Shown: positions 46,903-57,346 of the stretch, in pieces | Layout: each line of letters begins with the position of its first letter | Numbering within the stretch: the first letter of the stretch is position 1 | Assembly (NCBI GenBank): GCA_030998225.1 | Contig: JAPYXD010000701.1 | Coordinates: 9,594,501-9,658,500 of the forward strand | Source of the DNA: Diplolepis rosae | Lineage: Eukaryota; Arthropoda; Insecta; Hymenoptera; Diplolepididae | Direction of reading: 5' to 3' | Length of the DNA: 64,000 bases | Position numbers and translations under genes: made by a program | The notes under the pieces: generated by a model | The model's database searches: none | Told to the model about the DNA's origin: nothing | The model's input: the letters and a program-made list of their open reading frames with translations, nothing else

Positions 46903-48050
46903 CCCACGTTCTAATATGTCGTATCCCACATTTGGAAAATTTTTCAGGAAACGATAAAAACGTCTTGCTAGCACAAATAAATAAATGTAAACAAATTTTT
47001 GTTTTATACGTTCATAAAAATGGATAAATAATAATAATTAAAGGAAAAAAAATTATTTAAATAAATTTTATGATATTTATGTGGGTTACGCAAGAAGAAA
47101 AAATTAAAATGTATTTTAGAAAGAAAATTGATTTAATCGTTTTATAATTAAATATTGTTTCATCTCATACGTAACATTTTTCTCTCTTATTTTGTATTGT
47201 TTGATTCATAATTATTATAATATAACATTATTGATACATTTTATTTTTATTGTCTTTAATATTGCTTAAAACATTTTTTTTTTCATTATAAGTACTCTTA
47301 ATTTTTTTTTTTTTTACTTCAGGTACATTTTTTTGCTGAGATTGTTGAAAACTTCTTGTCCTCTTTCGTCTGGTATCATCACAATTTTTTTTTATAATTA
47401 ATATCATTATCTTCAGGTTTTTTAAATCTATTATTAGTGCGCAGTACTTTGGTTTTAACACCAAAATTAACTTGATTAGCTTTCGTTTCTTACTCTTAGT
47501 CTTTTCAGTTACCTTAACTATATTTTTACTCTCGGCTTCCAAATTTTTTATTGATGGAGATTGGTCAGAAGCAGTCAGTATCATCAATATATTTTATATT
47601 ATCATAGAAGCAGTGTGTTTCTCTCAGCAACACTTTTTTTAATGCCTGTAATTGTTGCCATTTACTTTTAGTTCTTTTTAATCGATCTACAAACAGAGGT
47701 TTCAGCGGATTCTCTAGATTTAATTGAAGTTGTAAAAATATTATTCGTAATTACCTTCTTACTCATTTTATTAAATAATTTCTCGAAATAAACTTAAGAC
47801 TAATCACAAAATAAAAATTGACTGTCACATCGCTGGCGCTGACTTAACCAATGGATGTGGGATACGACATATTAGAATTCGTGAAAATCGGCATATGGGA
47901 TACGACATATTAAAATATTTATTTAAAAATATTAAATAAACAATTTGACTCACAAGATTTTAGTATAAGCTGTAAAAAATTATTATTAATCCATTTTTCA
48001 AAAAAGTCAATTTGTCAAATTTTGTGGGATACGAAATATTAGAACGTGGG
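46903..48050 (-). mobile_element. TA-flanked element with CCCACGTTCTAATA termini
   Basis: CCCACGTTCTAATATGTCGT opens and the reverse complement of CCCACGTTCTAATATTTCGT closes the element, both flanked by TA. The subterminal word TGTGGGATACGACATATT occurs twice more near 47850 and 47890. The TA target, long similar TIRs and repeated subterminal words fit pogo-like elements. Only lysine-rich coding remnants are left inside (47228-47587 and 47675-47770, minus strand). Confidence 0.8.
47228..47587 (-). pseudogene. Lysine-rich frame, probable transposase remnant
   Basis: A 119-codon frame is rich in Lys, Ile, Asn and Ser, with KKNCDDTRRKRTRSFQQSQQ in the middle and a basic C-terminus. I recognise no domain. 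Its position inside a TA-flanked element, and its similarity in character to the basic tail of the pogo protein at 3303-3664, suggest the C-terminal end of a decayed transposase. AT-rich composition alone could also produce it. Confidence 0.35.
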
Positions 48051-48052
48051 TA

Positions 48053-48844
48053 TTGAATAAACTCTTAGAAACTGTTGAATAATTTTGTTACAGAATATTT
48101 ACGATATTTTAAAATGAACTTAACTCAAAATTGCGAAAAATTGACTGAGTTTTCTTGAATTTTATCTTGATTTTAAGAAACAATAACTGCATAAAAGTAA
48201 AGTAACGTGTTGCCTAAAATTCCAATAAAAATTTCAAATACTGAGGTCTTTAAGTTTTATAGCATCGGAAATTTAAAAATCTGCCGGCCTCGCGGGCATA
48301 TTCCGATGGCGCGCTTCGCGCTCGGTGTTCTATGTCCTTTACATACAAATTTCTAAATTTTTTCGATTTTGAATGGAAAAGGAAATTCTATTTACTTGAG
48401 GTTCTATCGGCTTAAGGAACACATTCTCATTGTATTACTCGCACTCGATTTTTACTTTATGTACATTAGAGCAACATTTGAATCAAAAATAAATAGAAAA
48501 ATGTTTAGATCTTTTTGTATAGTAATAAATTTGGTAATATAGTGTTTTTTTACTGTCTCGTATAATTTAACTGGAATAGAACTTTTCTAATTTTGGTTTT
48601 ATCGAAAAATGTTATAAGGATAATTAGTAAAGATGTATGATTTCGATTTTTTCAAAAACGCAAAAAATGCTCTTATTTTCATAATTTTGGTCGGATGTCC
48701 TTACTTTTTCGGCGCCGACAGACGACAGAAAGACATAGACATTGTTGTAAAAATTTTTAAAAAAATGAGAATAGCCAAATAGAAATCCTCATTTTAGAGA
48801 TTTTAGTTATTTAAACAATAGTCACCAACTAGAATGTTTTTGAA
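48053..48844. other. AT-rich spacer, no gene seen
   Basis: A small GC-rich word GATGGCGCGCTTCGCGCTCGG stands out at about 48307-48327, similar in kind to GCGAGCGAAGCGTGCGC at 8095. No gene was recognised. Confidence 0.4.
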
Positions 48845-51204
48845 TTTAAGGCCATGGATCAAATGGGTCACGTGACCAAATTTATAGGTTAATCGAATCA
48901 TGTAAGATAACTTTTTTTGTTTCTAATATATCTACTTAAAAATTCAAAGCGCGTAATAAAATGCGGTAAGGATTGTCTTTTAACTATGTTTTAGTAAAAA
49001 TTTTGGAAAAAGTTTATTTTTGAGAGAATAAAAGTGGGAGTTATCGCCGATTACTGCTCTGTAACGCCATTTCCACAGGAGATAGAATATCGCTCTGAAA
49101 TTTCGAAACATGGATAAGAAAGCAATAAGATTGGTTTGTTGGGTGCCGAATATCGAAATTCCTATTTTTGATATAAATATAAGAAAAATAAAAAAATTCT
49201 AGATTAAATATGAATAATCTCTTCTGAAATTGTTTATTTCATTTTGAAAGCTTTAAATTATTAATAAATATAATATTATTTCTTTGAAACCAAAAGTGCT
49301 TTTTTCAATCTTCTTATTTCATTTCTCAGGATAAGTCCGGAAGCTTTTTGAGTAATGCCTGCTTCTTACTCATTCTTCATCATGTCAAAACCCACATTTC
49401 GTTCCCATATACATGTAGTTTTGAACAAACTGCGATGATTCCAAGAAATATTTTATTCAACCATTGATCTATCTTTGTCTTTGCATGTCAAAAAGGAATT
49501 ATTTTAAACTTTAGGAACAATACAAATTATATTTTTGGTCCATTTATAAAAATAATATTTGCAATCAAATTGAAAATAAAACTGTTACATAACAAATGAA
49601 GTCAAGTAAGCAGAGATTTCAGATTAAAAATATTCTTTGTTTGATCACATTTAAAACTGAAACGATGCTTACTATCGAATGCAAAAATTCTAGCCAAAGA
49701 GCCTTTGTTTTATGTATTTTAATGCTTTCAAGCTTAATTGATTTTTCAAAATGAAAAATTCATTATATTTGTGTAGCATATTTTTGCATATGAAACACGT
49801 GAATAAAGTTTCTTGTTTTTAATTGCAAATAAAATTTACAGTTTATTTAAAGAATTTGATATCTTTCTGTGGAAACAAAGACCCTTTCGACTTCGCTGGT
49901 TTCAAACTCAACTAATTTATTTGAAATAATTTGCAGTTTATATTGTCTAAACTCTTCTTTAAATGATTTAAATTTAATTATTTCATAATGATAAATAATT
50001 TATAAAAGTGAGAGAATTTATTAATTATATTTTTATGAAATTTATATTCTCAAAGTATTGTAAATTTTATTTTGTGTTATAATTTATTCTTGAATCTTAT
50101 GTCTAAAAACTATGATTTAATGTTAGAGCTTTAGAACAAAAAAGTAATATAAATGACTGCTTAATATACTCCCCAATTTTGAGTGAATTTATGATATTTC
50201 TCAAATCCTTCTGTAACTTATCCTACACTGTAAAAAATGTGCTAGATTTCCCTCTAATTAATCAGAAATTCTTTTTAAAAAAATGGATTTTCACCAAGAC
50301 TTTGAAGAATTTTGTTAAAACATCTAGCGATCCACAATTATCAAAAAGGTTCCAAAAATTTATAAAATTACATAAAAAGTAATATTTTCAAAAAATTTGA
50401 AAAAAATGTCCTGGCCGTTTCTGTTAAACTTACTTTCTTTATTTTAATCAGTCAGTTTTTCATTGATTTTACTAGCTATAGTAATTGATTGAAATTAGTA
50501 AGAAAAATGTATTGGGAGTGAGAAGGCTGACGTCATAAAAAATTGATCCAAAAATCAAATTTTCATGCTTGCAGCCTTATAGAAAACATCATGCTTTATC
50601 TTCTTTTTCATTAGCAAACAATTTAATTTTAAAATGTCAGGAGTTGACTGGAACCACTGAGGAAATTTCATCCTATTAGTCTCTAAATCTGAATCAGTTA
50701 GAATTTTTAATAAATTCAATCAGTCTAAATTGACTTTTCTTAATTTCAATCAGTTTTTTCATTTACTCTTTATAATTAATAACTATATTTCAGCTATAGA
50801 ATTAGTTGCTTCAAGTCACAATGACTGAAAAATCAATAAAATAAAGTAAATTTGCTAAAATTACTTATTTTTATCAAAAATTTTTTACATCATTATGAAT
50901 ATTGAAGACATAAAATATCTCTCAGTAATTTTTGATTCATTTCCGAAAATTTTAAGACGATATTTCATTCTCCCTGGAAATGTAGTTACAGAACTGTAAT
51001 TGCCGATAACACTTCAGTTTTATATTTTAGAATAATGAATATTTCAGAACTTTTACTATAATGAAGTTAACGGACGTTCCTTATTATCTTCTGATACATT
51101 TACCAGATTTTAATCAAGATATTTTATGAAAAAAAAGTTATCTTACATGGTTGGATTGACATATAATTTTCGTCACGTGACCTGCTTGGTCCATGGCTTT
51201 AAGA
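48845..51204. repeat. CATGG/CACGTG-type ends framing 2.4 kb
   Basis: The left end TTTAAGGCCATGGATC with GGGTCACGTGACC and the right end GTCACGTGACC with GGTCCATGGCTTTAAG face each other. The right 320 bp match 9345-9614 and the left 200 bp match the inverted form (AAGATAACTTTTTTTGTTT). This may be one long element or two adjacent partial copies. The interior (49070-50680) has no recognised gene, and a 67-codon frame at 50179-50382 has no domain. Confidence 0.55.
50681..50870. repeat. CTCTAAAT/CAGT-type MITE, diverged
   Basis: It opens TCTCTAAATCTGAATCAGTT and continues with ATTCAATCAGTCTAAA, TTTCAATCAGTTTTT and CACAATGACTGAAAAAT; the right terminus has decayed. It lies inside the 48845-51204 frame. 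Confidence 0.6.
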
Positions 51205-51613
51205 TGTACTTACAGTTTTGAACGTTCATTGTACGATGAAAAATATATATTTTTTTAACTAATTGATTGATTTCTTTCCCATTAATTTAAAAAATAGCGT
51301 ATATTTAATAACAGATTGTATATTTGAAAGACTCTGAATATAAACATAATAATTAATTTCAAATTGACATGTTTGGTAACATGTCTATTATTGTATTGAC
51401 CCAAATTCATATAATGTTTGTTCATTCCGAAACGTTTGCCTTTCTTTCTTTTTGCGCATTTTTAAATGTAATAATAATTTTAATCAAAGAAAATAAGAAA
51501 AAAACTGACCCTATGCCAAAGAAATAAACAAACATTATAATAATTAATATTGTTTTGAAAGAAGAAATTTAGTCATCATTCAATGAACGTTATAGAAACT
51601 ATAACATAACTAC
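51204..51613. mobile_element. Family F element with 11-bp duplication
   Basis: The termini are ATGTACTTACAGTTTTGAAC plus GTTCATTG and, inverted, CAATGAACGTTATAGAAAC. ATGGCTTTAAG flanks it at 51193-51203 and 51614-51624. Related copies are at 62744-62955 and 63640-63885. It is interrupted by a Penelope-like insert (51358-51536). Confidence 0.7.
51358..51536. mobile_element. Short Penelope-like insert (E subfamily) with 12-bp duplication
   Basis: ATAATAATTAAT flanks the insert at 51346-51357 and 51537-51548. The uninterrupted site is present once in the related family F copy at about 63731-63742 (read on the minus strand), which shows the insertion directly. The insert carries GACATGTTTGGTAACATGTC, CCGAAACGTTTGCCTTTC and CTGACCCTATGCC, matching the right arm at 56765-56925. 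Confidence 0.85.
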
Positions 51614-52225
51614 ATGGCTTTAAGGTAGTTTTCATCCACAAAAATCAGACCTCAGGCAAAAATAGATAATTTTGCTTTCAAGAATAGCAATATTATTATT
51701 GAAGGGCTATTTTGCAAGAAAACAAATTATTTTACATGAAAAAAATTTGAAACGCAGGAAAATAATTTTATTAATAAATTTTATTTTTGATCCAAATTTT
51801 TTTCTTACCAAATGTTAAAAAATTGGGCGATTCTAATAAATTATTAATCATTTTTTCAGAGAAAAGATTTCCCACAACTTAACAGTTTCTGATTTTTAAA
51901 AATAAATTCTTTCATGGCTGAAACCATTAAAAAAACATTTTCCAAAACGAAATTTTTATAAACAAATTTCTGAATTTGATAATAATTTATTCATTTTCGA
52001 AAATTGGAAATAATTATAAGTTGTAGGGAATCTTTTTCTTGAAAAAGTGATTTGTAATTTTTTAAAATCGCATAATTTTTTAAAATTTGGTAAGAAGCGA
52101 TAAGAAAAAAAGTTGGGGCAAAAATAAAATTATAAATAATTATAAATAACTGGCTTATATCGACCCTCAATAATATTAATAGATAGATTATTTTTTAATT
52201 TGGCTTTAGGGTCCAGAAATAACGT

Positions 52226-52291
52226 AAACTCAGTGTTTCATTTTTTCCCCAAACGTTTCGAATCAGATTGGAGTCATCATCAGTGAGATTT
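52226..52291 (-). ncRNA. Hammerhead-like core, left arm (one mismatch)
   Basis: Minus strand: CTGATGA, stem GACTC/GATTC with one mismatch, loop CAATCT, then GAAAC. CTCA pairs with TGAG to form helix I, and AAA/TTT extends it. GTTT/AAAC gives helix III. Confidence 0.5.
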
Positions 52292-52439
52292 ATTTCTATG
52301 AAAATACAAAGGAAGAATAAATAAAAAATTGCACGTGTGACAGATAAACATTGTGTTAACAAACGATATAAATTAATTGCACTTGTGAAACTATAAAATT
52401 AGTCTAACTAAATTTCTTCCTTTGTATTTTTATAGAAAT

Positions 52440-52505
52440 AAATCTCACTGATGAAGACTCCAATCTGAGTCGAAACGTTTGAGGAAAAAATGAAACCCTG
52501 AGTTT
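52440..52505 (+). ncRNA. Hammerhead-like core, right arm (perfect helix II)
   Basis: CTGATGA (52448-52454), a perfect five-pair stem GACTC/GAGTC with loop CAATCT, then GAAAC (52472-52476). CTCA/TGAG plus AAA/TTT form helix I and GTTT/AAAC forms helix III. The residues before TGAG are CC, not the canonical UH. Confidence 0.65.
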
Positions 52506-52831
52506 ACATTACTTCTCGACCCTAAAGCCAAATTAAAAAATCATCTATCTATTAAAAATAAAATTTATTAGTAAAATTATTTTTCTTTATTTCAAATTTT
52601 TTTCATGGAAATTAATCTTTTTTCTTCCGAAACAGCCCTTCAATAATAATATTGCTATTCTTGAAAGAAAAATGATCTATTTTTGTCTGAAGTCTAATTT
52701 CCGTGGATCAACTACCTTAAGCACCTTTGTAGAAATTCTTTGATCTGGACCTGGTCTGGAATAAAGATTGGAACTACCTTCTGATCTCTTTCTGATTACA
52801 AGTTGTTTTTTCATTGTATCTAATACATACT

Positions 52832-53022
52832 CTCAAAATATGAATCAGTTAGAATTATTAATCATTTCAATCAGTGACTAACTTTTTGCTTTCCAATCAG
52901 TCAAAAGTGATTGATTTTCAGCTAACAGTAATTTATTATCAGTCAGAAATGACTAATTGTAAAGCAAGAAATCAGTCACTAATTGAAATCAATAAGAATT
53001 CTAATTAATTCAAATCCAGAAA
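52832..53022. repeat. CTCTAAAT/CAGT-type MITE, diverged
   Basis: It runs from CTCTCAAAATATGAATCAGT to AATTCAAATCCAGA, with TCAATCAGTGACTAA, CCAATCAGTCAAAAGTG and AATCAGTCACTAATTG inside. Confidence 0.65.
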
Positions 53023-53415
53023 ATAAATTTCATTTGTGAAATTCTCGTGGATACATTTAATTATACTTAAATGAAAACTTCAAGAAAACCTTTATGAAAA
53101 TTATCTAACGGTAGTGGAAAAAATCTGTTAAAAATATTCACTCAGCTGCCTTCTAAATTCTGTCGAATTTGTATCTTTGTGAATTTTTCACGGGGATTTG
53201 AAATACTTTCCATCTATCCAGTTTCACGCATTACCATTTCCAAAACTTGTTTACATCATAAATATCTATAGGAAATATGTGAAACTAAACAGAGGGAAAC
53301 ACGATAAGGATAATATGAATGCAATGAAGAGTGCTCTCGAAATTGAAAAATACAATTTGTCAATGAAGGATGATAAAGGGGTGGGTAAAGAAGCCCTAAG
53401 GGGGTTGAAGAAAGA

Positions 53416-53565
53416 ATGAGGCAGGTCGTTCTCCGCGTGGTGGTCGCCGGTCTACGGCACCAGGAGTTCATGGTGTCGCCGTGGGTCACGATGGCGCCAC
53501 GCAAAACCACGATCTTCAGTCAGTCGCGGGACGTCGCGCGGGGAACTCATTACATTCGTCGATGA
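53416..53565 (+). CDS. Possible 49-codon frame in a GC-rich patch
   Basis: The frame starts MRQVVLRVVVAGLRHQEFMV and ends at TGA 53563-53565. It coincides with a sharply bounded GC-rich patch that also keeps a long frame open on the minus strand (53256-53510). I do not recognise the peptide. It could be a fragment of a coding exon, a small gene or merely a GC-rich regulatory element; splice signals were not convincing. Confidence 0.2.
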   Translation: MRQVVLRVVVAGLRHQEFMVSPWVTMAPRKTTIFSQSRDVARGTHYIRR

Positions 53566-54637
53566 GTCTTTTCTCCTACTCTCAGACTCTTATCACTATC
53601 ATACTGCAAAATCTTGAACCAATTTGATGAAATAAAATTTTCTCAAAAATCAATGAATGACATTTCACCCCATTATTCCTCACCTCAGGTGTAAGACGCT
53701 TTCAGAAAATTGAACATTTGTGATTGCAATTGTGCTGACAGGTGTCAATTCCCAATAAACGTTAAAAAACTTGATTTTAATTGTGATTGACTATCAGGGA
53801 AGTGTAAACGAAAGTTTCCTTCTTAAAATCTGTAAAGGGATTATTGCGGACGAGGTGAGTTTTTATTTGTCCATGGGAGGGAATAAATAACATTAATTTC
53901 TTATCACATTCTTCGACAATAAATATATTGCATAATTATCTAAATTGTCCAGTAAACTATGTGACCTCTGTTTCCTTTTGAATTTCAAATTAAAGGCATT
54001 TAATTTGCAACTTGATCCAACGCTTAAGATATGCAAATTAGAACTAGATAAATAGTTTGACACCGTTTACGAAGTACTATCGAAATGACAATTAATCTTG
54101 TTCTAGTCTAGCTTAATCGATTAAAGAAAAACTCGAGATAACTAGATTTTCTTTCTAATTAAAATATATCCAGTATTCATTTGACAGTCATACGATGAAA
54201 GTAAATTGCATTAATTAAATGACTAGTAAATGATTAAAGTGATTATCAAGTTTCCGATTCATAATCACTTTCAAGTTAGAAATAAGTTCGCAGTTTTCAA
54301 ATAATCTGATTATATTAATATTTATATATATTACATTAATAGTATCTGGATTTTAATGATTAATTAATCATCTTTATGATGCGACAAGGATAACATGTAA
54401 TCTTGACTTGTTATTAGTATTTGAACCACCGGTCCTATCAGATAAAAGCGGTGGTCCAAGCATCTGGAGGTCCATAAATTAATCTTTATGCACCGCAAAA
54501 ACTGGTTTGTGAGACTCTGTTTGAAGTAAATAGAATGATTTGATTTGTGGATGCGTCGACAGTGCATAAAAACTAAGCGAGTCGTGGTTGAATGACTCTT
54601 GGTTTCTCTTTTCTATCATCTGTAGTTCGTCTTACGT

Positions 54638-54671
54638 CTCTCTCGCTCTCTCTCTCTCTCTCTCCTCTCTG
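54638..54671. repeat. Imperfect (TC)n microsatellite
   Basis: TC units broken by single CG and CCT interruptions. Confidence 0.95.
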
Positions 54672-56133
54672 GCGCATGCGAATCACGAAAGGACATATGT
54701 TTAACGGGGGAGTATGCTCTTTCGGCATTACCACCTGTGAAGCACTTATTATATACAACATTTTCCCTTTTTAACCCCCTTTGTAATAGACAAATTCATC
54801 CTTCTCGCTAATAGCAAGTGCCACGCACAAACAAATGAACTAACATGAAAGTGGAATAGTTAGAGGTGTAGATACACATGTATTGCGCAGGTGTGTATAC
54901 TCTACATAAATACATGGAATACGAAGCGAATTGCTTTCCCATTGATTAACGAAACCACCATTAGTAAAATTAATGGCACGCACGATCAATAGTGCCGTGT
55001 TTCGAAACTTGCGAATCTATGAATTGCATAGGAATATCTATTCGATCTCGAACAGATTTCTCTGAGATCTTGGGAGAAGTTACAGAATCCAGTTTAGTAA
55101 TCGAGAACCTGATACAAGAGTGAGCAGAAGGGGGAAGATTCTAAGGAGCTGCAATGTAATTAATTAGTCAAAGCGATAGTATCCAATTTGTTGGTCGAAT
55201 TATGTTAATTGATGCTTTACTCATGTTAATGAAATTGTACATTGTTTATGGGTGAACTTAACTATTTGGATTGATTTTGTTCTCTTGATGAAATAATATA
55301 TTGACGGATTTTGACTAATAATATAATTAAGATTATGAGTTTCATAGTTAGCGAAGGAATTTATTTTCGATTTACAAAGGCATGTTTGTTTCATTCGTAT
55401 ACTTTGAATGAAATGTAATGTGTGCTGAATTAGTTTATGTTATGAGCTGATAGAAGGAATGCATTTAATTCACAGATAATTCAATCATATAACTGTAGCT
55501 TAACTAAATGAATGAGATAATTTTGTTTCCGCTGATTGGATTTTTTTTAAATTTATTTCAATTAGTGGTTATAAATGTTTATTAATTAGTAATTCGTAAA
55601 ATATCAATTGCTGTTAGAGTTATGAACAATTTCATTTTTATATAACTTTTAAGATGAAAAATTAAATATCTCTTGATCTATGATTTGGAATGAAAATTCA
55701 ATTTAGATGAAAATTATTCAGAAAATAGAGGCATTCAAATAAAAGGTATTTCAAGTCCAAAAATTGATTTTATTTTGTAAAATATAATGTTAATAATAAA
55801 CAAATGCTGATATTTTTGTTCTCTTTGCCACTTGGACATTTTTTTGTGCCAAGCATTTCTACAGGGAGAAACTGAAGTTTATAATTTTTGCCAAACTATA
55901 TTTCAATTTAGGAAAAAACGCGTCATTGTCAGAATTTTTCGCAGTGAAATACTGAATTTTAGATGAACCATATTATAATTTACTACAAATTGTATCGAAC
56001 TTTACTACAACCTATACCGAAGTTATTCTCTTTAAAAAAAAACCACTATAAAAAAGTTAACAAACGTTCTTTGTTGTCTTCTGTTACTTTTTCGAAATTT
56101 TCAGAAAGTTTTTGCATAAACTTAAAAGGTTAT

Positions 56134-56924
56134 AATGTTTGTTCATTTCTTTGGCATAGGGTCAGTTTCTTCTTATTTTCTTTGATTAAAATTATTATTA
56201 CATTTAAAAATGCGCAAAAAGAAAGTGAAAATCATCATAATCGTCTCGAATTTCTTAACTAAGTACAGGACAATAGTCTTCTTCAAGGAGGAAAAGAACC
56301 TCTCAGGATTGCTTATAGGAGAAAAATTTTCGGTCAGCAAAGCCACATGTCCCGAGTCGGTTTTTAAAACAGTTCAGATCATTCTGTGAGAGATGCCGGG
56401 TTTAAAGTCTTCACGAGAAGTTTTCATTAATGTAAAACTTGTTCGCGTTTTGCCATTGTGAACCAATTTGGCATCATTCATTAATAATAAACATTTTTTG
56501 AAAAAAATTCCGGTCGGTTCGTGTGCAAAATTTGTTATGTTTTTTTAATTTATCCGGTTTTTTATTCATAGTGAACTTCACGTAATTTTTCAATTCGTGA
56601 TGCTGCATACTGGACTACTTCATTTTGAATTGCAAGCTATGTGATAAGTTTTTAATTTTTATTATAATTCTTTTTTGATTATCTTCTATATTGTAATTCT
56701 TTACATAAATTTTGAATTAATCTTTGAATTTATGGCACTGAAGAGGGCCCCCATATGTGGCCGAAACGTTTGCCTTTCTTTCTTTTTGCGCATTTTTAAA
56801 TGTAATAATAATTTTAATCAAAGAAAATAAGAAGAAACTGACCCTATGCCAAAAAAAAATGAACAAACATTATATGAATTTGGGTCAATATAATAATAGA
56901 CATGTTACCAAACATGTCAATTTG
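56134..56924. mobile_element. Penelope-like element (E subfamily) with 16-bp duplication
   Basis: AAACTTAAAAGGTTAT flanks it at 56118-56133 and 56925-56940. The related copies at 9540-9570 and 51130-51150 read AAAAAGTTATCT without interruption. The left ~115 bp (TTTGTTCATTTC, CATAGGGTCAGTTTCT) are repeated inverted at 56765-56880. The interior has no frame I can assign to a reverse transcriptase or GIY-YIG nuclease. Confidence 0.85.
56738..56767 (+). ncRNA. Degenerate hammerhead-like core
   Basis: CTGAAGA (CTGATGA with one change), stem GGCC/GGCC, then GAAAC. It occupies the same place relative to the inverted arm as the better cores do. Confidence 0.4.
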
Positions 56925-57102
56925 AAACTTAAAAGGTTATCTTACAGAAACTATTATAGTTATTTGGTCACGTGGTTCGGTTGTTCCATGGCCTTTTAAA
57001 TTTCTGAAGCATCAAAGATCAGAGGTCTATGAAGAGATGAGTTTATTATTACAAAATCTTCAACCTAAAATGCATTTTTATGAAAAATGTGAGAAGTCCG
57101 TA

Positions 57103-57346
57103 CTCTCTTAATTTGAATCAGTCAAGATCTACTGATTATCGATGAAATTTCACTGATTCAAATAGCTAAAAAGAGGTTACTGTAAATCAGTCAAATTTCA
57201 CTGATTATTTCAGTGAAAATTGACTGATTTGACAGTGAAAAATATTTTCTCACTGATGAATCAGTGAAAAGGCAAATCACTGATTCAATCAGTGAAAATT
57301 TGCCTGATTCAATCAGTGAAAATTTGACTGATTCAGATTTAGAAAG
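57103..57346. mobile_element. CTCTAAAT/CAGT-type MITE, complete copy
   Basis: It opens CTCTCTTAATTTGAATCAGT and closes GACTGATTCAGATTTAGAAAG. It is the inverted counterpart of 18611-18881. The right end has a small local duplication of TTCAATCAGTGAAAATTTG. Confidence 0.85.

Larger units (their letters stand above)
52132..52553. mobile_element. Penelope-like foldback with two hammerhead-like cores
   Basis: AAAAATAAAATT flanks it at 52120-52131 and 52554-52565, while the sister foldback at 19302-19959 has this site only once. The arms (ATAGATAGAT, TTTTTTAATTTGGCTTTAGG) are inverted and each holds one core. The centre has no coding capacity. Confidence 0.85.
51623..52717. mobile_element. AGG-foldback element interrupted by a Penelope-like insert
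   Basis: AGGTAGTTTTCATCC opens and the reverse complement of AGGTAGTTGATCC closes the element; TA flanks both ends. The arms match 19302-19959 (AGAATAGCAATATTATT, GAAGGGCTATTTTG). The insert at 52132-52553 splits the right arm. Confidence 0.85.
53023..55870. other. Least repetitive stretch of the window; no proven gene
   Basis: The part 53400-53570 is a distinct GC-rich patch with a short frame (listed separately). The parts 54380-54780 and 54830-55150 are moderately balanced in composition, with overlapping open frames on both strands across a CT microsatellite. I see no repeat family here. Confidence 0.4.
55871..57000. repeat. CATGG/CACGTG-type repeat interrupted by a Penelope-like element
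   Basis: AACAAACGTTCTTTGTTGTC at about 56059-56078 and GGTCACGTGG with TTCCATGGCCTTTTAA at 56967-57000 correspond to the right part of the copy at 50880-51204. The rest between them is the insert 56134-56924. The left boundary is not clear. Confidence 0.6.

Noticed and set aside
54573..54774. Opposite-strand frames over the CT microsatellite
   Set aside because: Their Ser-Leu and Arg-Glu runs come from the dinucleotide repeat.
57245..57265. CTGATGAATCAGTGAAAA as a further hammerhead core
   Set aside because: It is part of the CAGT-word MITE; there is no GAAAC and no helix I or III partner.
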